Counted from the stretch's first letter, positions 8,471 to 18,233 are shown. The stretch is DNA of 64,000 nt from JTS-RE37 sp041743425 (GCA_041743425.1 JBGTMS010000211.1:6627-70626); one strand, 5' to 3'. Translations and numbers: made by a program. The notes: generated from the letters alone by a model not told the origin.

Positions 8471-10876
8471 ATGAATAAACATATTTCCAAGGTAGCTGTA
8501 ATAGGTTCCGGGATAATGGGCAGTGGGATCGCCTGCCACTTTGCCAACATAGGTGTGGAAGTACTTCTTCTGGACATTGTGCCGAGGGACCTTACGGAAA
8601 AGGAAAAGGCCAGCGGTCTTACGATCAATGACAAAATAGTCAGAAACAGACTCGTCAATGATTCCCTTACCACTGCGCTCCGGTCCAAACCCTCCCCCAT
8701 TTATCATCCGGATTTTGCAAAACGGATCAATACTGGCAATATGGAAGATGATGTCCGGCTAATTGCTGATGTTGATTGGATCATTGAAGTTGTTGTAGAA
8801 CGGCTGGACATAAAAAAACAGGTTTTTGATCAGCTCGAAAAATACAGGACAAAAGGAACAATTATCACTTCCAATACCTCCGGTATCCCCATTCAATTTA
8901 TGAGTGAGGGACGATCCGCAGATTTTCAGTCGCATTTTTGCGGCACCCATTTTTTCAATCCGGCCCGATACCTGAAATTATTTGAAATCATTCCCGGGCC
9001 TGAAACAGCTCCGGAAGTTATTAACTTCCTCAGCGATTACGGGGAAAAGTTTTTAGGAAAAACCACAGTGATTGCCAAGGATACCCCGGCATTTATTGGC
9101 AACAGAATAGGAATCTTCAGTATTCAAAGCCTGTTCCATATGGTAAACGAACTTGGTCTTTCAGTAGAAGATGTGGACAAACTTACCGGGCCGGTCATAG
9201 GCCGACCGAAGTCGGCTACCTTCAGAACAGTCGATGTTGTAGGCCTGGACACTCTGGTACATGTGGCCAATGGAATTTACGAAAACTGTCCGCAGGATGA
9301 GCGTCTTGAAATATTTAAACTTCCGGATTTTATCAGAACCATGGTTGACAATAAATGGCTGGGAAGTAAAACAGGACAGGGGTTTTATAAGAAGGTGACA
9401 GATCCGGAAGGTAAAAGCGATATCCTGGGACTGGACCTTCAAACCATGGAATACCGACCAAAGAACAGCAGCAGGTTCGCTACCCTGGAGCAGACCAAGA
9501 GCATCGAGAAAGTGTCTGAAAGGTTTCCTGTCCTGATTGAAGGTAAGGATAAGGCAGGAGAATTTTACCGCAAGAGTTTTGGTTCACTATTTGCCTATGT
9601 CTCGCACAGAATTCCTGAAATAGCATCCGAACTTTATAAAATTGATGACGCCATGAAGGCGGGATTCGGCTGGGAACAGGGTCCTTTTCAGGTGTGGGAC
9701 GCCCTGGGCTTTGAGCGGGGGCTTCAGCTAATAGAGGAGCAGCAATTGACCACAGCACCGTGGGTGCAGGAAATGAAGACATCCGGCGTGAATTCATTTT
9801 ACAGTATTAAGGAAGGCGCCACCTATTACTATGACATCTCCAAAAAAGGAATGGAAAAAGTTCCCGGACAGGATGCTTTCATTATCCTTGATAATATCAG
9901 GAAAACTGCTGCCGTCTATAAAAATAAAGACGTCGTTATTGAAGATCTTGGAGAGGGCATCCTCAACCTGGAATTTCAGTCAAAGATGAATACCATAGGT
10001 GCTGATGTTCTGACAGGACTAAATAAAGCCATCGATCTGGCTGAAAAAGATTTTCAGGGGCTGGTTGTAGGCAATCAGGGTCCTAATTTCTCCGTGGGGG
10101 CCAACATAGGAATGATCTTTATGCTGGCGGTTGAACAGGAGTATGAGGAGATGGAGATAGCAGTAAAACGGTTTCAGGATACGATGATGAGGATGCGTTA
10201 TTCTTCTATCCCAACTGTTGCGGCACCGCATGGTATGTGTCTTGGTGGCGGATGCGAACTATCGATGCATGCTGACATGGTTGTTGCGGCGGCGGAGAGT
10301 TATATTGGGCTCGTTGAGTTCGGGGTAGGTATTATCCCCGGCGGAGGCGGATCTAAGGAAATGACACTTAGGGCTTCTGATATTTTCAGGAAGAATGATG
10401 TGGAACTCAATGTATTGCAGGAATATTTCCTGGCAATAGGGATGGCCAAAGTTTCGACCTCTGCCTATGAAGCATTTGACCTGGGCGTTTTGCAAAAAGG
10501 CAAAGACAAAATCGTGGTTAATAAAGACCGTCAGATTGCCATAGCCAAGCATTACGCGAAACTGATGGCAGAAAGCGGCTATACCAAACCTGTGCTGAGA
10601 AAAGATATTAAGGTGCTGGGTAAACAGGCTCTGGGTATGTTTTTAGCTGGTACTGATGCCATGAAGACCGGACATTATATTTCCGATCATGATAAAAAGA
10701 TTGCCAATAAATTGGCCTATGTAATGGCCGGTGGAGACCTTTCTGAAGCCAGTTATGTAAGTGAACAGTACTTACTTGATCTGGAACGGGAGGCGTTCCT
10801 CTCTCTTTGTTCAGAACGAAAGACCCTGGAAAGGATACAGCATATGCTAAAAACCGGAAAACCGCTGAGAAACTAG
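8471..10876 (+). CDS. Fused 3-hydroxyacyl-CoA dehydrogenase / enoyl-CoA hydratase
   Basis: 801 residues. Carries the middle two steps of beta-oxidation in one chain: hydration of trans-2-enoyl-CoA and NAD-dependent oxidation of L-3-hydroxyacyl-CoA. The N-terminus has the dinucleotide-binding loop VIGSGIMGSGIACHFANIG (about 9-27). The dehydrogenase body includes HFFNPARYLKL and KDTPAFIGNRIG. The crotonase domain is C-terminal (about 490-720), with oxyanion-hole stretches SVGANIG and GMCLGGGCELSMHADMV and the later GLVEFGVGIIPGGGGSKEM. The order dehydrogenase-then-hydratase is opposite to E. coli FadB. It starts 3 bp after the MarR stop and is followed 55 bp later by the thiolase. Confidence 0.94.
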   Translation: MNKHISKVAVIGSGIMGSGIACHFANIGVEVLLLDIVPRDLTEKEKASGLTINDKIVRNRLVNDSLTTALRSKPSPIYHPDFAKRINTGNMEDDVRLIADVDWIIEVVVERLDIKKQVFDQLEKYRTKGTIITSNTSGIPIQFMSEGRSADFQSHFCGTHFFNPARYLKLFEIIPGPETAPEVINFLSDYGEKFLGKTTVIAKDTPAFIGNRIGIFSIQSLFHMVNELGLSVEDVDKLTGPVIGRPKSATFRTVDVVGLDTLVHVANGIYENCPQDERLEIFKLPDFIRTMVDNKWLGSKTGQGFYKKVTDPEGKSDILGLDLQTMEYRPKNSSRFATLEQTKSIEKVSERFPVLIEGKDKAGEFYRKSFGSLFAYVSHRIPEIASELYKIDDAMKAGFGWEQGPFQVWDALGFERGLQLIEEQQLTTAPWVQEMKTSGVNSFYSIKEGATYYYDISKKGMEKVPGQDAFIILDNIRKTAAVYKNKDVVIEDLGEGILNLEFQSKMNTIGADVLTGLNKAIDLAEKDFQGLVVGNQGPNFSVGANIGMIFMLAVEQEYEEMEIAVKRFQDTMMRMRYSSIPTVAAPHGMCLGGGCELSMHADMVVAAAESYIGLVEFGVGIIPGGGGSKEMTLRASDIFRKNDVELNVLQEYFLAIGMAKVSTSAYEAFDLGVLQKGKDKIVVNKDRQIAIAKHYAKLMAESGYTKPVLRKDIKVLGKQALGMFLAGTDAMKTGHYISDHDKKIANKLAYVMAGGDLSEASYVSEQYLLDLEREAFLSLCSERKTLERIQHMLKTGKPLRN

Positions 10877-10931
10877 GATGGGCAGTGTTATGACCAAGAA
10901 TGCCGGTACCGGATAATTAATATTACGAAAA

Positions 10932-12122
10932 ATGAAAGCAGCATATATAGTTAAAGCACACAGAACAGCTGTAGGAAAGGCGCCAAGAGGACTATTCCGT
11001 TTTAAAAGACCGGACGAACTGGCCGCTGAAACCATCGAATACATGATGAAGCAACTTCCGCAACTTGATAAAAAGAGGATTGATGACGTTATTGTGGGCA
11101 ACGCCATGCCGGAAGCGGAACAGGGCCTTAATATGGCCCGTTTAATCTCGCTCATGGGCCTTGACATTGATGATGTCCCGGGTGTTACAGTGAATCGGTA
11201 TTGTGCCTCGGGCATTGAGACCATTGGTATTGCTTCGGCCAAAATTCAGGCAGGGATGGCTGATTGCATCATTGCAGGAGGAGCTGAAAGCATGAGTTAC
11301 ATCCCGATGGGGGGATATAAACCCACGCCCGATTACGCCACGGTCAAAGCCGGACATGAAGACTACTACTGGGGTATGGGGCTTACCGCGGAAGCTGTCG
11401 CTAAACAATACAAGGTTTCAAGGGAAGATCAGGATGCTTTTGCTTATGGCAGCCACATGAAGGCCCTTAAGGCTCAGGGGGAAGACAGATTTCAGGAGCA
11501 GATTGTTCCCATTGAAATTTCACATACGTTTGTCAATGCCTCGGGTAAAAAAGAAACTACGAATTACACGGTCTCTAAAGATGAAGGTCCGAGAGCTGAT
11601 ACAACCAAAGAGGCTCTGGCAAAACTCCGCCCGGTATTTGCGGCGGATGGCAGTGTGACAGCCGGAAATTCTTCCCAGATGAGTGACGGAGCGGCCTTTG
11701 TGCTTGTCATGAGTGAAAGCTTGGTTAAAGAAATGAACCTGGAACCAATCGCCAGACTTGTAAATTATGCAGCAGTAGGCGTTGAACCCAGGATTATGGG
11801 AATTGGCCCTGTAAAAGCAATTCCGAAAGCCTTGAAACAAGCAGGCTTAAAACAAAATGATATCAGCCTGATAGAACTTAATGAAGCTTTTGCATCACAA
11901 TCACTCGCCGTCATCAGAGAATTGCAACTTGATGATACCATCGTCAATGTTAATGGTGGTGCTATCGCTCTTGGTCATCCTTTGGGCTGCACCGGCACTA
12001 AATTATCCGTGCAGCTCTTTGACGAAATGCGCAGGCAGCGAATGAAGGGGAAATTCGGAATGGTCACGATGTGCGTGGGAACCGGACAGGGGGCGGCAGG
12101 AATCTTTGAATTTCTATCATAA
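10932..12122 (+). CDS. Acetyl-CoA C-acyltransferase (thiolase)
   Basis: 396 residues, normal length. Cleaves 3-ketoacyl-CoA with CoA to release acetyl-CoA, the last step of each beta-oxidation round. The acyl-accepting cysteine is in NRYCASGIETI (about residue 90), the active-site histidine in GGAIALGHPLGCTGTK, and the second cysteine in MCVGTGQGAAGIFE near the C-terminus. It follows the fused dehydrogenase/hydratase by 55 bp without a terminator, so the two probably form the alpha/beta pair of one trifunctional complex. A biosynthetic acetoacetyl-CoA thiolase is the alternative, but context favours degradation. Confidence 0.93.
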   Translation: MKAAYIVKAHRTAVGKAPRGLFRFKRPDELAAETIEYMMKQLPQLDKKRIDDVIVGNAMPEAEQGLNMARLISLMGLDIDDVPGVTVNRYCASGIETIGIASAKIQAGMADCIIAGGAESMSYIPMGGYKPTPDYATVKAGHEDYYWGMGLTAEAVAKQYKVSREDQDAFAYGSHMKALKAQGEDRFQEQIVPIEISHTFVNASGKKETTNYTVSKDEGPRADTTKEALAKLRPVFAADGSVTAGNSSQMSDGAAFVLVMSESLVKEMNLEPIARLVNYAAVGVEPRIMGIGPVKAIPKALKQAGLKQNDISLIELNEAFASQSLAVIRELQLDDTIVNVNGGAIALGHPLGCTGTKLSVQLFDEMRRQRMKGKFGMVTMCVGTGQGAAGIFEFLS

Positions 12123-12279
12123 GTAAACAAACTCGGGACTCTGCAATACAATCTTAATTTCCCGGGGATATGATTTTTATCTATTGATAGGACAAGAACG
12201 GTTGTCCGGATCACCAATAAAACAATGGCCCCGGATGCGAAAAGAGAACGATAGCAGAACCCATAAATTAAGGGTAAAT

Positions 12280-12296
12280 TCTCAAAAGTTTTGAGA
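12280..12296. promoter_or_regulatory. 17-bp palindrome upstream of acyl-CoA dehydrogenase
   Basis: TCTCAAAA-G-TTTTGAGA is perfectly symmetric and lies 63 bp before the dehydrogenase start, in the 236-bp gap after the thiolase. No T-tract follows, so it is more like a protein-binding site or RNA hairpin than a terminator. It does not resemble the MarR palindrome at 7969. Confidence 0.3.
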
Positions 12297-12358
12297 CAGA
12301 GAGGGGTGGATTAACAGGCCAATCACAATTATTAAAACAGCATTAAAATCGATCAGCA

Positions 12359-14179
12359 ATGGGAGTACAGACAACAACGGATGAATTGTTAAGAGGAGGA
12401 CAATTTCTCGTCACGGAAACCCCGTGCGAAGCCATTTTTACCCTGGAAGATCTTTCAGAAGAGCAACAGATGATGCGTGACAGCACTAAGGAATTTGTAA
12501 ATAGGGAACTTTGGGCTCATTGGGAGCGATTTGAAAAGAAAGACTACGCCTATACTGAATCATGTATGCGCAAAGCCGGGGAACTTGGACTTCTTGGGGT
12601 AGCCGTACCTGAGTCTTATGGCGGTCTTGGAATGGGTTTTGTTTCCACGATGCTGGTCTGTGATTATATTTCCGGCGCGACAGGCTCCTTCAGTACTGCT
12701 TTTGGTGCACATACCGGCATTGGGACCATGCCCATCACTCTGTACGGAACTGAGGAACAAAAGAAAAAATACGTTCCCAAACTGGCGTCCGGTGAGTGGT
12801 TTGGGTCCTATTGCCTTACGGAGCCAGGGGCGGGATCCGACGCAAATTCCGGTAAGACAAGCGCTGTTTTGTCAGAAGATAAAAAGTCGTATAGGATCAA
12901 TGGTCAGAAAATGTGGATTTCAAACGCCGGATTCTGTAACCTTTTCATTGTATTTGCCAGAATAGAAAATGATAAGTATATCACAGGTTTCCTGGTAGAG
13001 AATGACGCCTCAAATGGAATCACTTTGGGAGAGGAAGAAAAGAAGCTGGGTATTCATTCGTCCTCAACCAGACAGGTATTCTTTAACGATACCACGGTGC
13101 CCGTTGGAAACATGCTCTCAGAACGTGGCAACGGATTTAAAATCGCCATGAATGCCCTGAACATAGGTCGCATCAAACTTGCCGCAGCTTGTCTGGATGC
13201 CCAGAGAAGGGTCATTACAGAGGCAGTAAGGTATGCCGGGGATCGCATTCAGTTTGGAACACCAATCATCCAATTTGAGGCCATCAAGTCAAAAATAGCC
13301 CAAATGGCCACCAACGCCTATGCCGGAGATTCTGCCTGCTACAGAGCCGCCGGAAATATAGAGGAGCGCATTGCTCTGAGAGTATCAGATGGCAATACCC
13401 TTCATGAGGCTGAATTGAAAGGGGTAGAAGAATATGCAATAGAATGTTCACTACTCAAGGTAGCTGTTTCGGAAGATTTGCAGCATGTGACAGATGAGGG
13501 GATACAAATTTTCGGAGGGATGGGCTTCAGCTCGGATACGCCAATTGAAAAGGCATGGAGAGATGCGCGCATAGCCCGTATCTATGAAGGAACCAACGAG
13601 ATTAACAGGATGCTTGCGGTGGGAATGCTGGTGAAAAAAGCGATGAAAGGGCATGTGGATCTTCTGGGCCCCGCCACAGCAGTAGGTGAGGAACTTATGG
13701 GGGTGCCTGAATTAAACTTCCACGATGATCCCCAATTTTTCTCTGAAGAAAAAGACTTGCTGGCGAAGATGAAGAAAGTGTTTCTGATGATTGCAGGAAG
13801 CGCTGTGCAAAAGTTCGGGCCGGATCTGGAGAGCCATCAACAAGTTGTAATGGCCGTATCGGATATCCTTATTGAGGTCTACATGTGCGAATCTGTGCTA
13901 CTACGCACGGAGAAGAACGTAAAGCGGTTTGGGGAAGAAGCTCAGGATGCGCAAATCGCGATGAGCCGGCTTTATTTATATGATGCCGTCGACCTCGTTA
14001 TAAAAAAAGGCAAAGAAGCCATTGTTTCTTTTACCGAAGGCGATGAGCAGCGGATGTTGTTAATGGGCCTTAAAAGATTTACCCGTTATGGCTCACATCC
14101 CAATGTGGCCGCCTTGCGTAATAAAATAGCAGACAAGGTTGCCTCGGAAAGGGGCTATACATTTGATATGCAACGTTAG
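12359..14179 (+). CDS. Acyl-CoA dehydrogenase, long C-terminally extended type
   Basis: 606 residues. FAD enzyme for the first oxidation of beta-oxidation. The core resembles acyl-CoA dehydrogenases: YCLTEPGAGSDA (FAD/substrate stretch, about 160), WISNAGFCNLF, and RIYEGTNEINRML near 415 with the glutamate position expected for the catalytic base in VLCAD-like members. About 180 further residues follow the core, as in VLCAD/ACAD9-like enzymes and their Bacteroidota relatives. It is separated by 236 bp from the thiolase, so it may have its own promoter. The electron acceptor would be ETF, which is not in this window. Long-chain preference is inferred from the extension only. Confidence 0.92.
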   Translation: MGVQTTTDELLRGGQFLVTETPCEAIFTLEDLSEEQQMMRDSTKEFVNRELWAHWERFEKKDYAYTESCMRKAGELGLLGVAVPESYGGLGMGFVSTMLVCDYISGATGSFSTAFGAHTGIGTMPITLYGTEEQKKKYVPKLASGEWFGSYCLTEPGAGSDANSGKTSAVLSEDKKSYRINGQKMWISNAGFCNLFIVFARIENDKYITGFLVENDASNGITLGEEEKKLGIHSSSTRQVFFNDTTVPVGNMLSERGNGFKIAMNALNIGRIKLAAACLDAQRRVITEAVRYAGDRIQFGTPIIQFEAIKSKIAQMATNAYAGDSACYRAAGNIEERIALRVSDGNTLHEAELKGVEEYAIECSLLKVAVSEDLQHVTDEGIQIFGGMGFSSDTPIEKAWRDARIARIYEGTNEINRMLAVGMLVKKAMKGHVDLLGPATAVGEELMGVPELNFHDDPQFFSEEKDLLAKMKKVFLMIAGSAVQKFGPDLESHQQVVMAVSDILIEVYMCESVLLRTEKNVKRFGEEAQDAQIAMSRLYLYDAVDLVIKKGKEAIVSFTEGDEQRMLLMGLKRFTRYGSHPNVAALRNKIADKVASERGYTFDMQR

Positions 14180-14305
14180 ACCGCCCAATGTAATTCGATG
14201 CTCCATGCCTGACGAGACGGATTGTGCCTAAGTTGCGGGCATTGGCTGAAAGTGTGCCATGGTTATTAGATGGAAAGGCAGATAGGGAGATAGCCCCGGT
14301 TTAGT

Positions 14306-14313
14306 TACTTTTA
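14306..14313 (+). promoter_or_regulatory. Weak -7 box TACTTTTA
   Basis: TACTTTTA matches seven of the eight positions of TAnnTTTG and ends 4 bp before the decarboxylase ATG at 14318. If used, the mRNA would be nearly leaderless. No -33 element is evident. Confidence 0.25.
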
Positions 14314-14317
14314 CACC

Positions 14318-15763
14318 ATGCGGGAAACACTTTTGAATACTGCCTATTCTCCGGAAATCTTCCGGAAAGAGGGGCATCGTCTGATAGAGACCCTCGCAGC
14401 ACATCTGGAATCGGTTCAAACCGGAAAATCCCAAAAGGTGCTGCAATGGCAACCACCACAAGATGAACATCTCTACTGGCAGGAATATCTTAAAAACGGT
14501 GCCGGCGATGCGTTTTTCGACTCACTTATAGGGCATTCAATTCATGTGCATCACCTTCGGTATATGGGTCACCAGGTCTGTCCGCCTGTTCCCCTGGCCG
14601 CGCTGGCAGGACTGGCAAGTTCCCTTTTGAATAACGGCATGGCCGTGTATGAAATGGGAATGGCATCTTCCGCCATAGAACGTATTATAACAGATCTGCT
14701 TTGCGAAAAAGCAGGATATGGACCGACATCAAGAGGCATTTTAACCTCCGGAGGAACACTCGCCAATTTGACGGCACTACTTTCAGCGAGGAAGGCAAAA
14801 GCGAAAGGAGATGTCTGGAATTCCGGCTCGACTGAGCAACTCGGCATCATGGTCAGCGAGGAAGCACACTATTGTGTTGACCGGGCTGCAAGAATAATGG
14901 GACTTGGTGAAAACGGGATCATTAAGATTCCGGTAACAAAGGATTATACCATAGATGTTTTGCTACTCGAGGCCAGTTATCAGAAAGCTGCGGCCTCCGG
15001 AATCAGCGTTTTCGCTATCGTGGGAAGTGCTCCCACTACTGCCACCGGAATATTTGATGACCTTGAGGCAATAGCCAAATTCAGTCAAATTCATGATCTC
15101 TGGTTTCATGTAGATGCGGCTCACGGAGGCGCGGCCATCCTGGCTCCAAAATACCGGCATACACTCAGGGGTCTCGAACAGGCAGATTCTTTTGTAGTTG
15201 ACGGTCATAAGATGTTAATGATGCCTGCCCTTACAACGGCATTGCTATATAAGGATGGAGAAAATTCCCATCTCACCTTTAGTCAGAAAGCGGACTACCT
15301 CCTAATACATTCTGACGAAGAAGATTGGTACAACCTGGCCAAACGGACCTTTGAATGCACCAAGAAAATGATGAGCATTCAATGGTTCGCGATCCTTAAA
15401 TACTATGGCTGGGAGATATTCGACAATTATGTCACTTATCTGTATGATCTGGGTGCCACCCTGGGAAATATAATCCGTGGAGATGCCTCTTTTGAGCTGG
15501 CCGTTGATCCAATGTGTAATATTGTATGTTTCAGATATGTGGAGGAGAGCCTGACTTTAGCAGCTTTGAACGAACTGAATGAGCACATCCGCACCAACTT
15601 ACTTCAGGAAGGCACTTATTATATTGTTCAAACGAAATTGAGAGGCATTCATTACCTCCGGATGACCCTCATGAACCCATTTACGTCCATAACACAGCTT
15701 CAGGAAGTACTACAATTGATAAAGGAATTGGCAGTGAGCCTGCAAAATAAATCACGCTCTTAA
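14318..15763 (+). CDS. PLP-dependent decarboxylase (group II amino acid decarboxylase family)
   Basis: 481 residues, normal for the glutamate/aromatic-L-amino-acid/diaminobutyrate decarboxylase family. The PLP lysine is in VDGHKMLMMP (about residue 300), preceded by the cofactor-ring motif FHVDAAHGGAAIL. TSGGTLANLTALLSARK is the phosphate-binding region near 145. The substrate is not readable: an aromatic or acidic amino acid or 2,4-diaminobutyrate are all possible. It stands between the beta-oxidation cluster and the secreted-protein region, with no obvious operon partner; the next gene starts 38 bp later and could be co-transcribed. Confidence 0.88.
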   Translation: MRETLLNTAYSPEIFRKEGHRLIETLAAHLESVQTGKSQKVLQWQPPQDEHLYWQEYLKNGAGDAFFDSLIGHSIHVHHLRYMGHQVCPPVPLAALAGLASSLLNNGMAVYEMGMASSAIERIITDLLCEKAGYGPTSRGILTSGGTLANLTALLSARKAKAKGDVWNSGSTEQLGIMVSEEAHYCVDRAARIMGLGENGIIKIPVTKDYTIDVLLLEASYQKAAASGISVFAIVGSAPTTATGIFDDLEAIAKFSQIHDLWFHVDAAHGGAAILAPKYRHTLRGLEQADSFVVDGHKMLMMPALTTALLYKDGENSHLTFSQKADYLLIHSDEEDWYNLAKRTFECTKKMMSIQWFAILKYYGWEIFDNYVTYLYDLGATLGNIIRGDASFELAVDPMCNIVCFRYVEESLTLAALNELNEHIRTNLLQEGTYYIVQTKLRGIHYLRMTLMNPFTSITQLQEVLQLIKELAVSLQNKSRS

Positions 15764-15801
15764 ATCCTTACAAGAGGTAAAGAATTCATTAAAACCAATC
15801 A

Positions 15802-16698
15802 ATGAACCTGAGAATAATACCCCACTCTGTAAAGAATATGATAAAAGGAACAATAAGCTGCTTTTTAATCTGTATGAATTCGTTGCTGGCTCAACCGGAC
15901 ACGGAGGTCTACCTGTTGCGGATGCATATCGATCAGGATTCCATCATCCTGGATCATCCAGTGAATATTTCAAACAACCCCGGTTATGATAACCAGCCTA
16001 GTTTTGATGGAACGGATACCCTTTTATTTGCTTCTACCCGAAAGACACAAACAGACATTAGGCAGTATGCCATTGCTGATAGCGTCGGAATCTGGCTTTC
16101 TGACACTCCGGGAGGGAGCGAATATTCGCCTTTAAGAATTCCCGGACAGGCTGCAGTTTCAGCCATACGGCTGGACACAGACGGCAAACAGTTGCTCTAT
16201 AGATATGATCTTCATTCAGGGAGTAGTACTGCCTTGTTTGAGGATCTTAAAGTGGGGTATCATCTCTGGTATCAGCCATCAGTGCTGCTCGCGTCAGTCC
16301 TGGTAGATGACAGGATGGATCTGATGATCGCAACATTGGATGATGGCAAATACCGGGTCCTTGAGAAAAACGTAGGAAGGTCACTTCAGATAATTCCAGG
16401 CACCAGGTTTGTCAGCTATATCAGCAAAGCTAAAGCCCCAACCTCTGTCCTGATGTCGCTCGATCCGGAAAACGGTAGCACAACCAAAATAATTGATATG
16501 CCTGAAGATTCAGAAGATATATGCTGGTTACCGAACGGAATTATCCTCGCCGCTTCGGGACAATCCTTATGGTTCTCCAGGCCGGGACCAGTCAGGGGCT
16601 GGAGCCGGCTTCTGCAATTCAGTGATCCTGACATCCGCAAAGTAACAAGACTTTCAGTTAATAGTGAGGGCACATGGCTTGCTTTGGTTTCAGAATAG
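15802..16698 (+). CDS. Exported TolB-like propeller protein, function unknown
   Basis: 298 residues. A hydrophobic signal (GTISCFLICMNSLLAQ) precedes a mature part starting near QPDTEVYLL. A second in-frame ATG at 15838 gives a more typical signal length, so the start is uncertain. The repeat style, NPGYDNQPSFDGTDTLLFAS and then short strands every 45 or so residues, resembles the WD40/TolB-like propellers that form the N-terminal half of S9 peptidases, but no hydrolase domain follows. It could bind peptides or glycans at the envelope. It follows the PLP decarboxylase by 38 bp. I do not recognise a named family. Confidence 0.7.
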   Translation: MNLRIIPHSVKNMIKGTISCFLICMNSLLAQPDTEVYLLRMHIDQDSIILDHPVNISNNPGYDNQPSFDGTDTLLFASTRKTQTDIRQYAIADSVGIWLSDTPGGSEYSPLRIPGQAAVSAIRLDTDGKQLLYRYDLHSGSSTALFEDLKVGYHLWYQPSVLLASVLVDDRMDLMIATLDDGKYRVLEKNVGRSLQIIPGTRFVSYISKAKAPTSVLMSLDPENGSTTKIIDMPEDSEDICWLPNGIILAASGQSLWFSRPGPVRGWSRLLQFSDPDIRKVTRLSVNSEGTWLALVSE

Positions 16699-16892
16699 AA
16701 ATCAGTATGACTGTCAGATAATTGGTCATCACATGTACCGCCAGTGGACAACTGAGTAGGATCATCTCGGCTTCAGCCATTTCTTACGACCCAAAATCTT
16801 TACTGCCATGAATAATCTGCGTATTTTTACCACTGACAGCAGAATTGGACTGTGACCCGTGATGCACCACCCCATTTAAAAATCATTTTTGA

Positions 16893-18227
16893 ATGAAGAG
16901 AATTTACTTTTCCTTACTATTCCTCGTCTTCTATTCCGGTTATTCCCAAACTGATACCCGCATATATGACATTGTCACTTCCGTTTCCGTTGAACGCATT
17001 ACCTCGGACATCACCGCATTGGCAGGATTTGGCACAAGACATACGCTTAGTGACACCATTTCTCAAACCAGGGGTATTGGAGCCGCCAGACGCTGGATCA
17101 AAGATGAGTTTGAGAAAACCTCGAAGGCCTGCAATGGATGTCTGGAGGTTTTTTATCAGAAAGACCTGGTCAAAAAAGGAGAAAATCCGCGTATTGTCAA
17201 TGACGTATGGGTGGTTAATGTGGTGGCCATACAAAAGGGCAGGAAATTTCCTGACCGCTATATCATCATGAGCGGGGATATCGATTCCAGGGTCAGCGAT
17301 CCCGCCAACTATACGGATGACTCTCCGGGCGCAAATGATAATGCAAGTGGCATGGCCGGGACGCTTGAGGCTGCCAGGGTACTTTCAAAATATACCTTTG
17401 ACAGCAGTATTATTTATGTCGGACTTTCAGGCGAAGAGCAAGGTCTTTTCGGAGGGAAAGGTCTGGCAGCTTATGCAAAAGATAAGGGCTGGAAGATCAC
17501 AGGCATTTTTAATAATGATATGATCGGAAACATAATTGGGGTCGATGGTATTATCAGCAACACAGATTTTCGCATTTTTTCGGAACCGGTCGCGCCTACA
17601 GAGTCCGAGGAAGAAAGATTGTCACGCAGGTTTTATGGGGGTGAGGTTGACGGGATATCGAGGCAACTGGCGCGTTTTGTCCACCGCACGACCAAAACAT
17701 ACATGCCACTCATGAATCCCATGTTAATTTACAGGCTGGATCGGTTTGGAAGAGGCGGGCATCATCGTCCCTTTAATGACGCCGGTTTTGCTGGTATCCG
17801 CATAATGGAGGCGCATGAAAATTATACCCAGCAACATCAGGACATAAGACTTGAAGACGGCATCGAATATGGAGATCTTCTGAAGTATGTCAACTTTGAC
17901 TATGCCGCCAAACTCACCTCAGTAAATGCCATAAATCTGGCAGCCATTTCCTGGGCTCCTCCGGCTCCCGAAGAAGTTAAAATTGGTGGTATTGTAGAAG
18001 CGTCTGTCAAGTTGAAATGGAACCCGATGGAGGGTGCTGCGGGGTATAAAATTTATTGGAGAGATACCACTTCCCCAACCTGGGATCACAGCCGATGGGT
18101 TGGCAACCTTACAGAATTTACGCTTGAAGGTGTCGTTATTGATAATTTTTTCTTCGGAGTAGCCGCCGTAGGTCCGGACGGACATGAAAGTCCCGTGGCA
18201 TTCCCAAATGGAATTCTAAAGGAATAG
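16893..18227 (+). CDS. Secreted M28-family aminopeptidase with a C-terminal Fn3-like domain
   Basis: 444 residues. The signal peptide ends near YSGYSQ. The M28 core follows: SPGANDNASGMAGTLEAARVL (zinc Asp), LSGEEQGLFGGKG (catalytic and zinc Glu), FNNDMIGN (zinc Asp) and MEAHENYTQQHQD (zinc His). The residue usually given by H in the HxD motif is Asp here (MSGDIDSR, near 128). The last 90 residues (PPAPEEVKIGG, then ASVKLKWNPMEGAAGYKIYW) look like a fibronectin type III domain. Likely trims peptides in the periplasm or outside the cell. The next gene, a zincin lipoprotein, begins 6 bp after the stop, so the two are co-transcribed. Confidence 0.87.
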   Translation: MKRIYFSLLFLVFYSGYSQTDTRIYDIVTSVSVERITSDITALAGFGTRHTLSDTISQTRGIGAARRWIKDEFEKTSKACNGCLEVFYQKDLVKKGENPRIVNDVWVVNVVAIQKGRKFPDRYIIMSGDIDSRVSDPANYTDDSPGANDNASGMAGTLEAARVLSKYTFDSSIIYVGLSGEEQGLFGGKGLAAYAKDKGWKITGIFNNDMIGNIIGVDGIISNTDFRIFSEPVAPTESEEERLSRRFYGGEVDGISRQLARFVHRTTKTYMPLMNPMLIYRLDRFGRGGHHRPFNDAGFAGIRIMEAHENYTQQHQDIRLEDGIEYGDLLKYVNFDYAAKLTSVNAINLAAISWAPPAPEEVKIGGIVEASVKLKWNPMEGAAGYKIYWRDTTSPTWDHSRWVGNLTEFTLEGVVIDNFFFGVAAVGPDGHESPVAFPNGILKE

Positions 18228-18233
18228 GCAGGG

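Noticed and set aside
10903..10912. Palindrome CCGGTACCGG before the thiolase
   Set aside because: Only 10 bp, GC-rich, within a short intercistronic gap; no sign of regulation.
16699..16810. Overlapping short minus-strand frames before the M28 gene
   Set aside because: 15 and 35 codons, partly antisense to the propeller gene; no supporting features.
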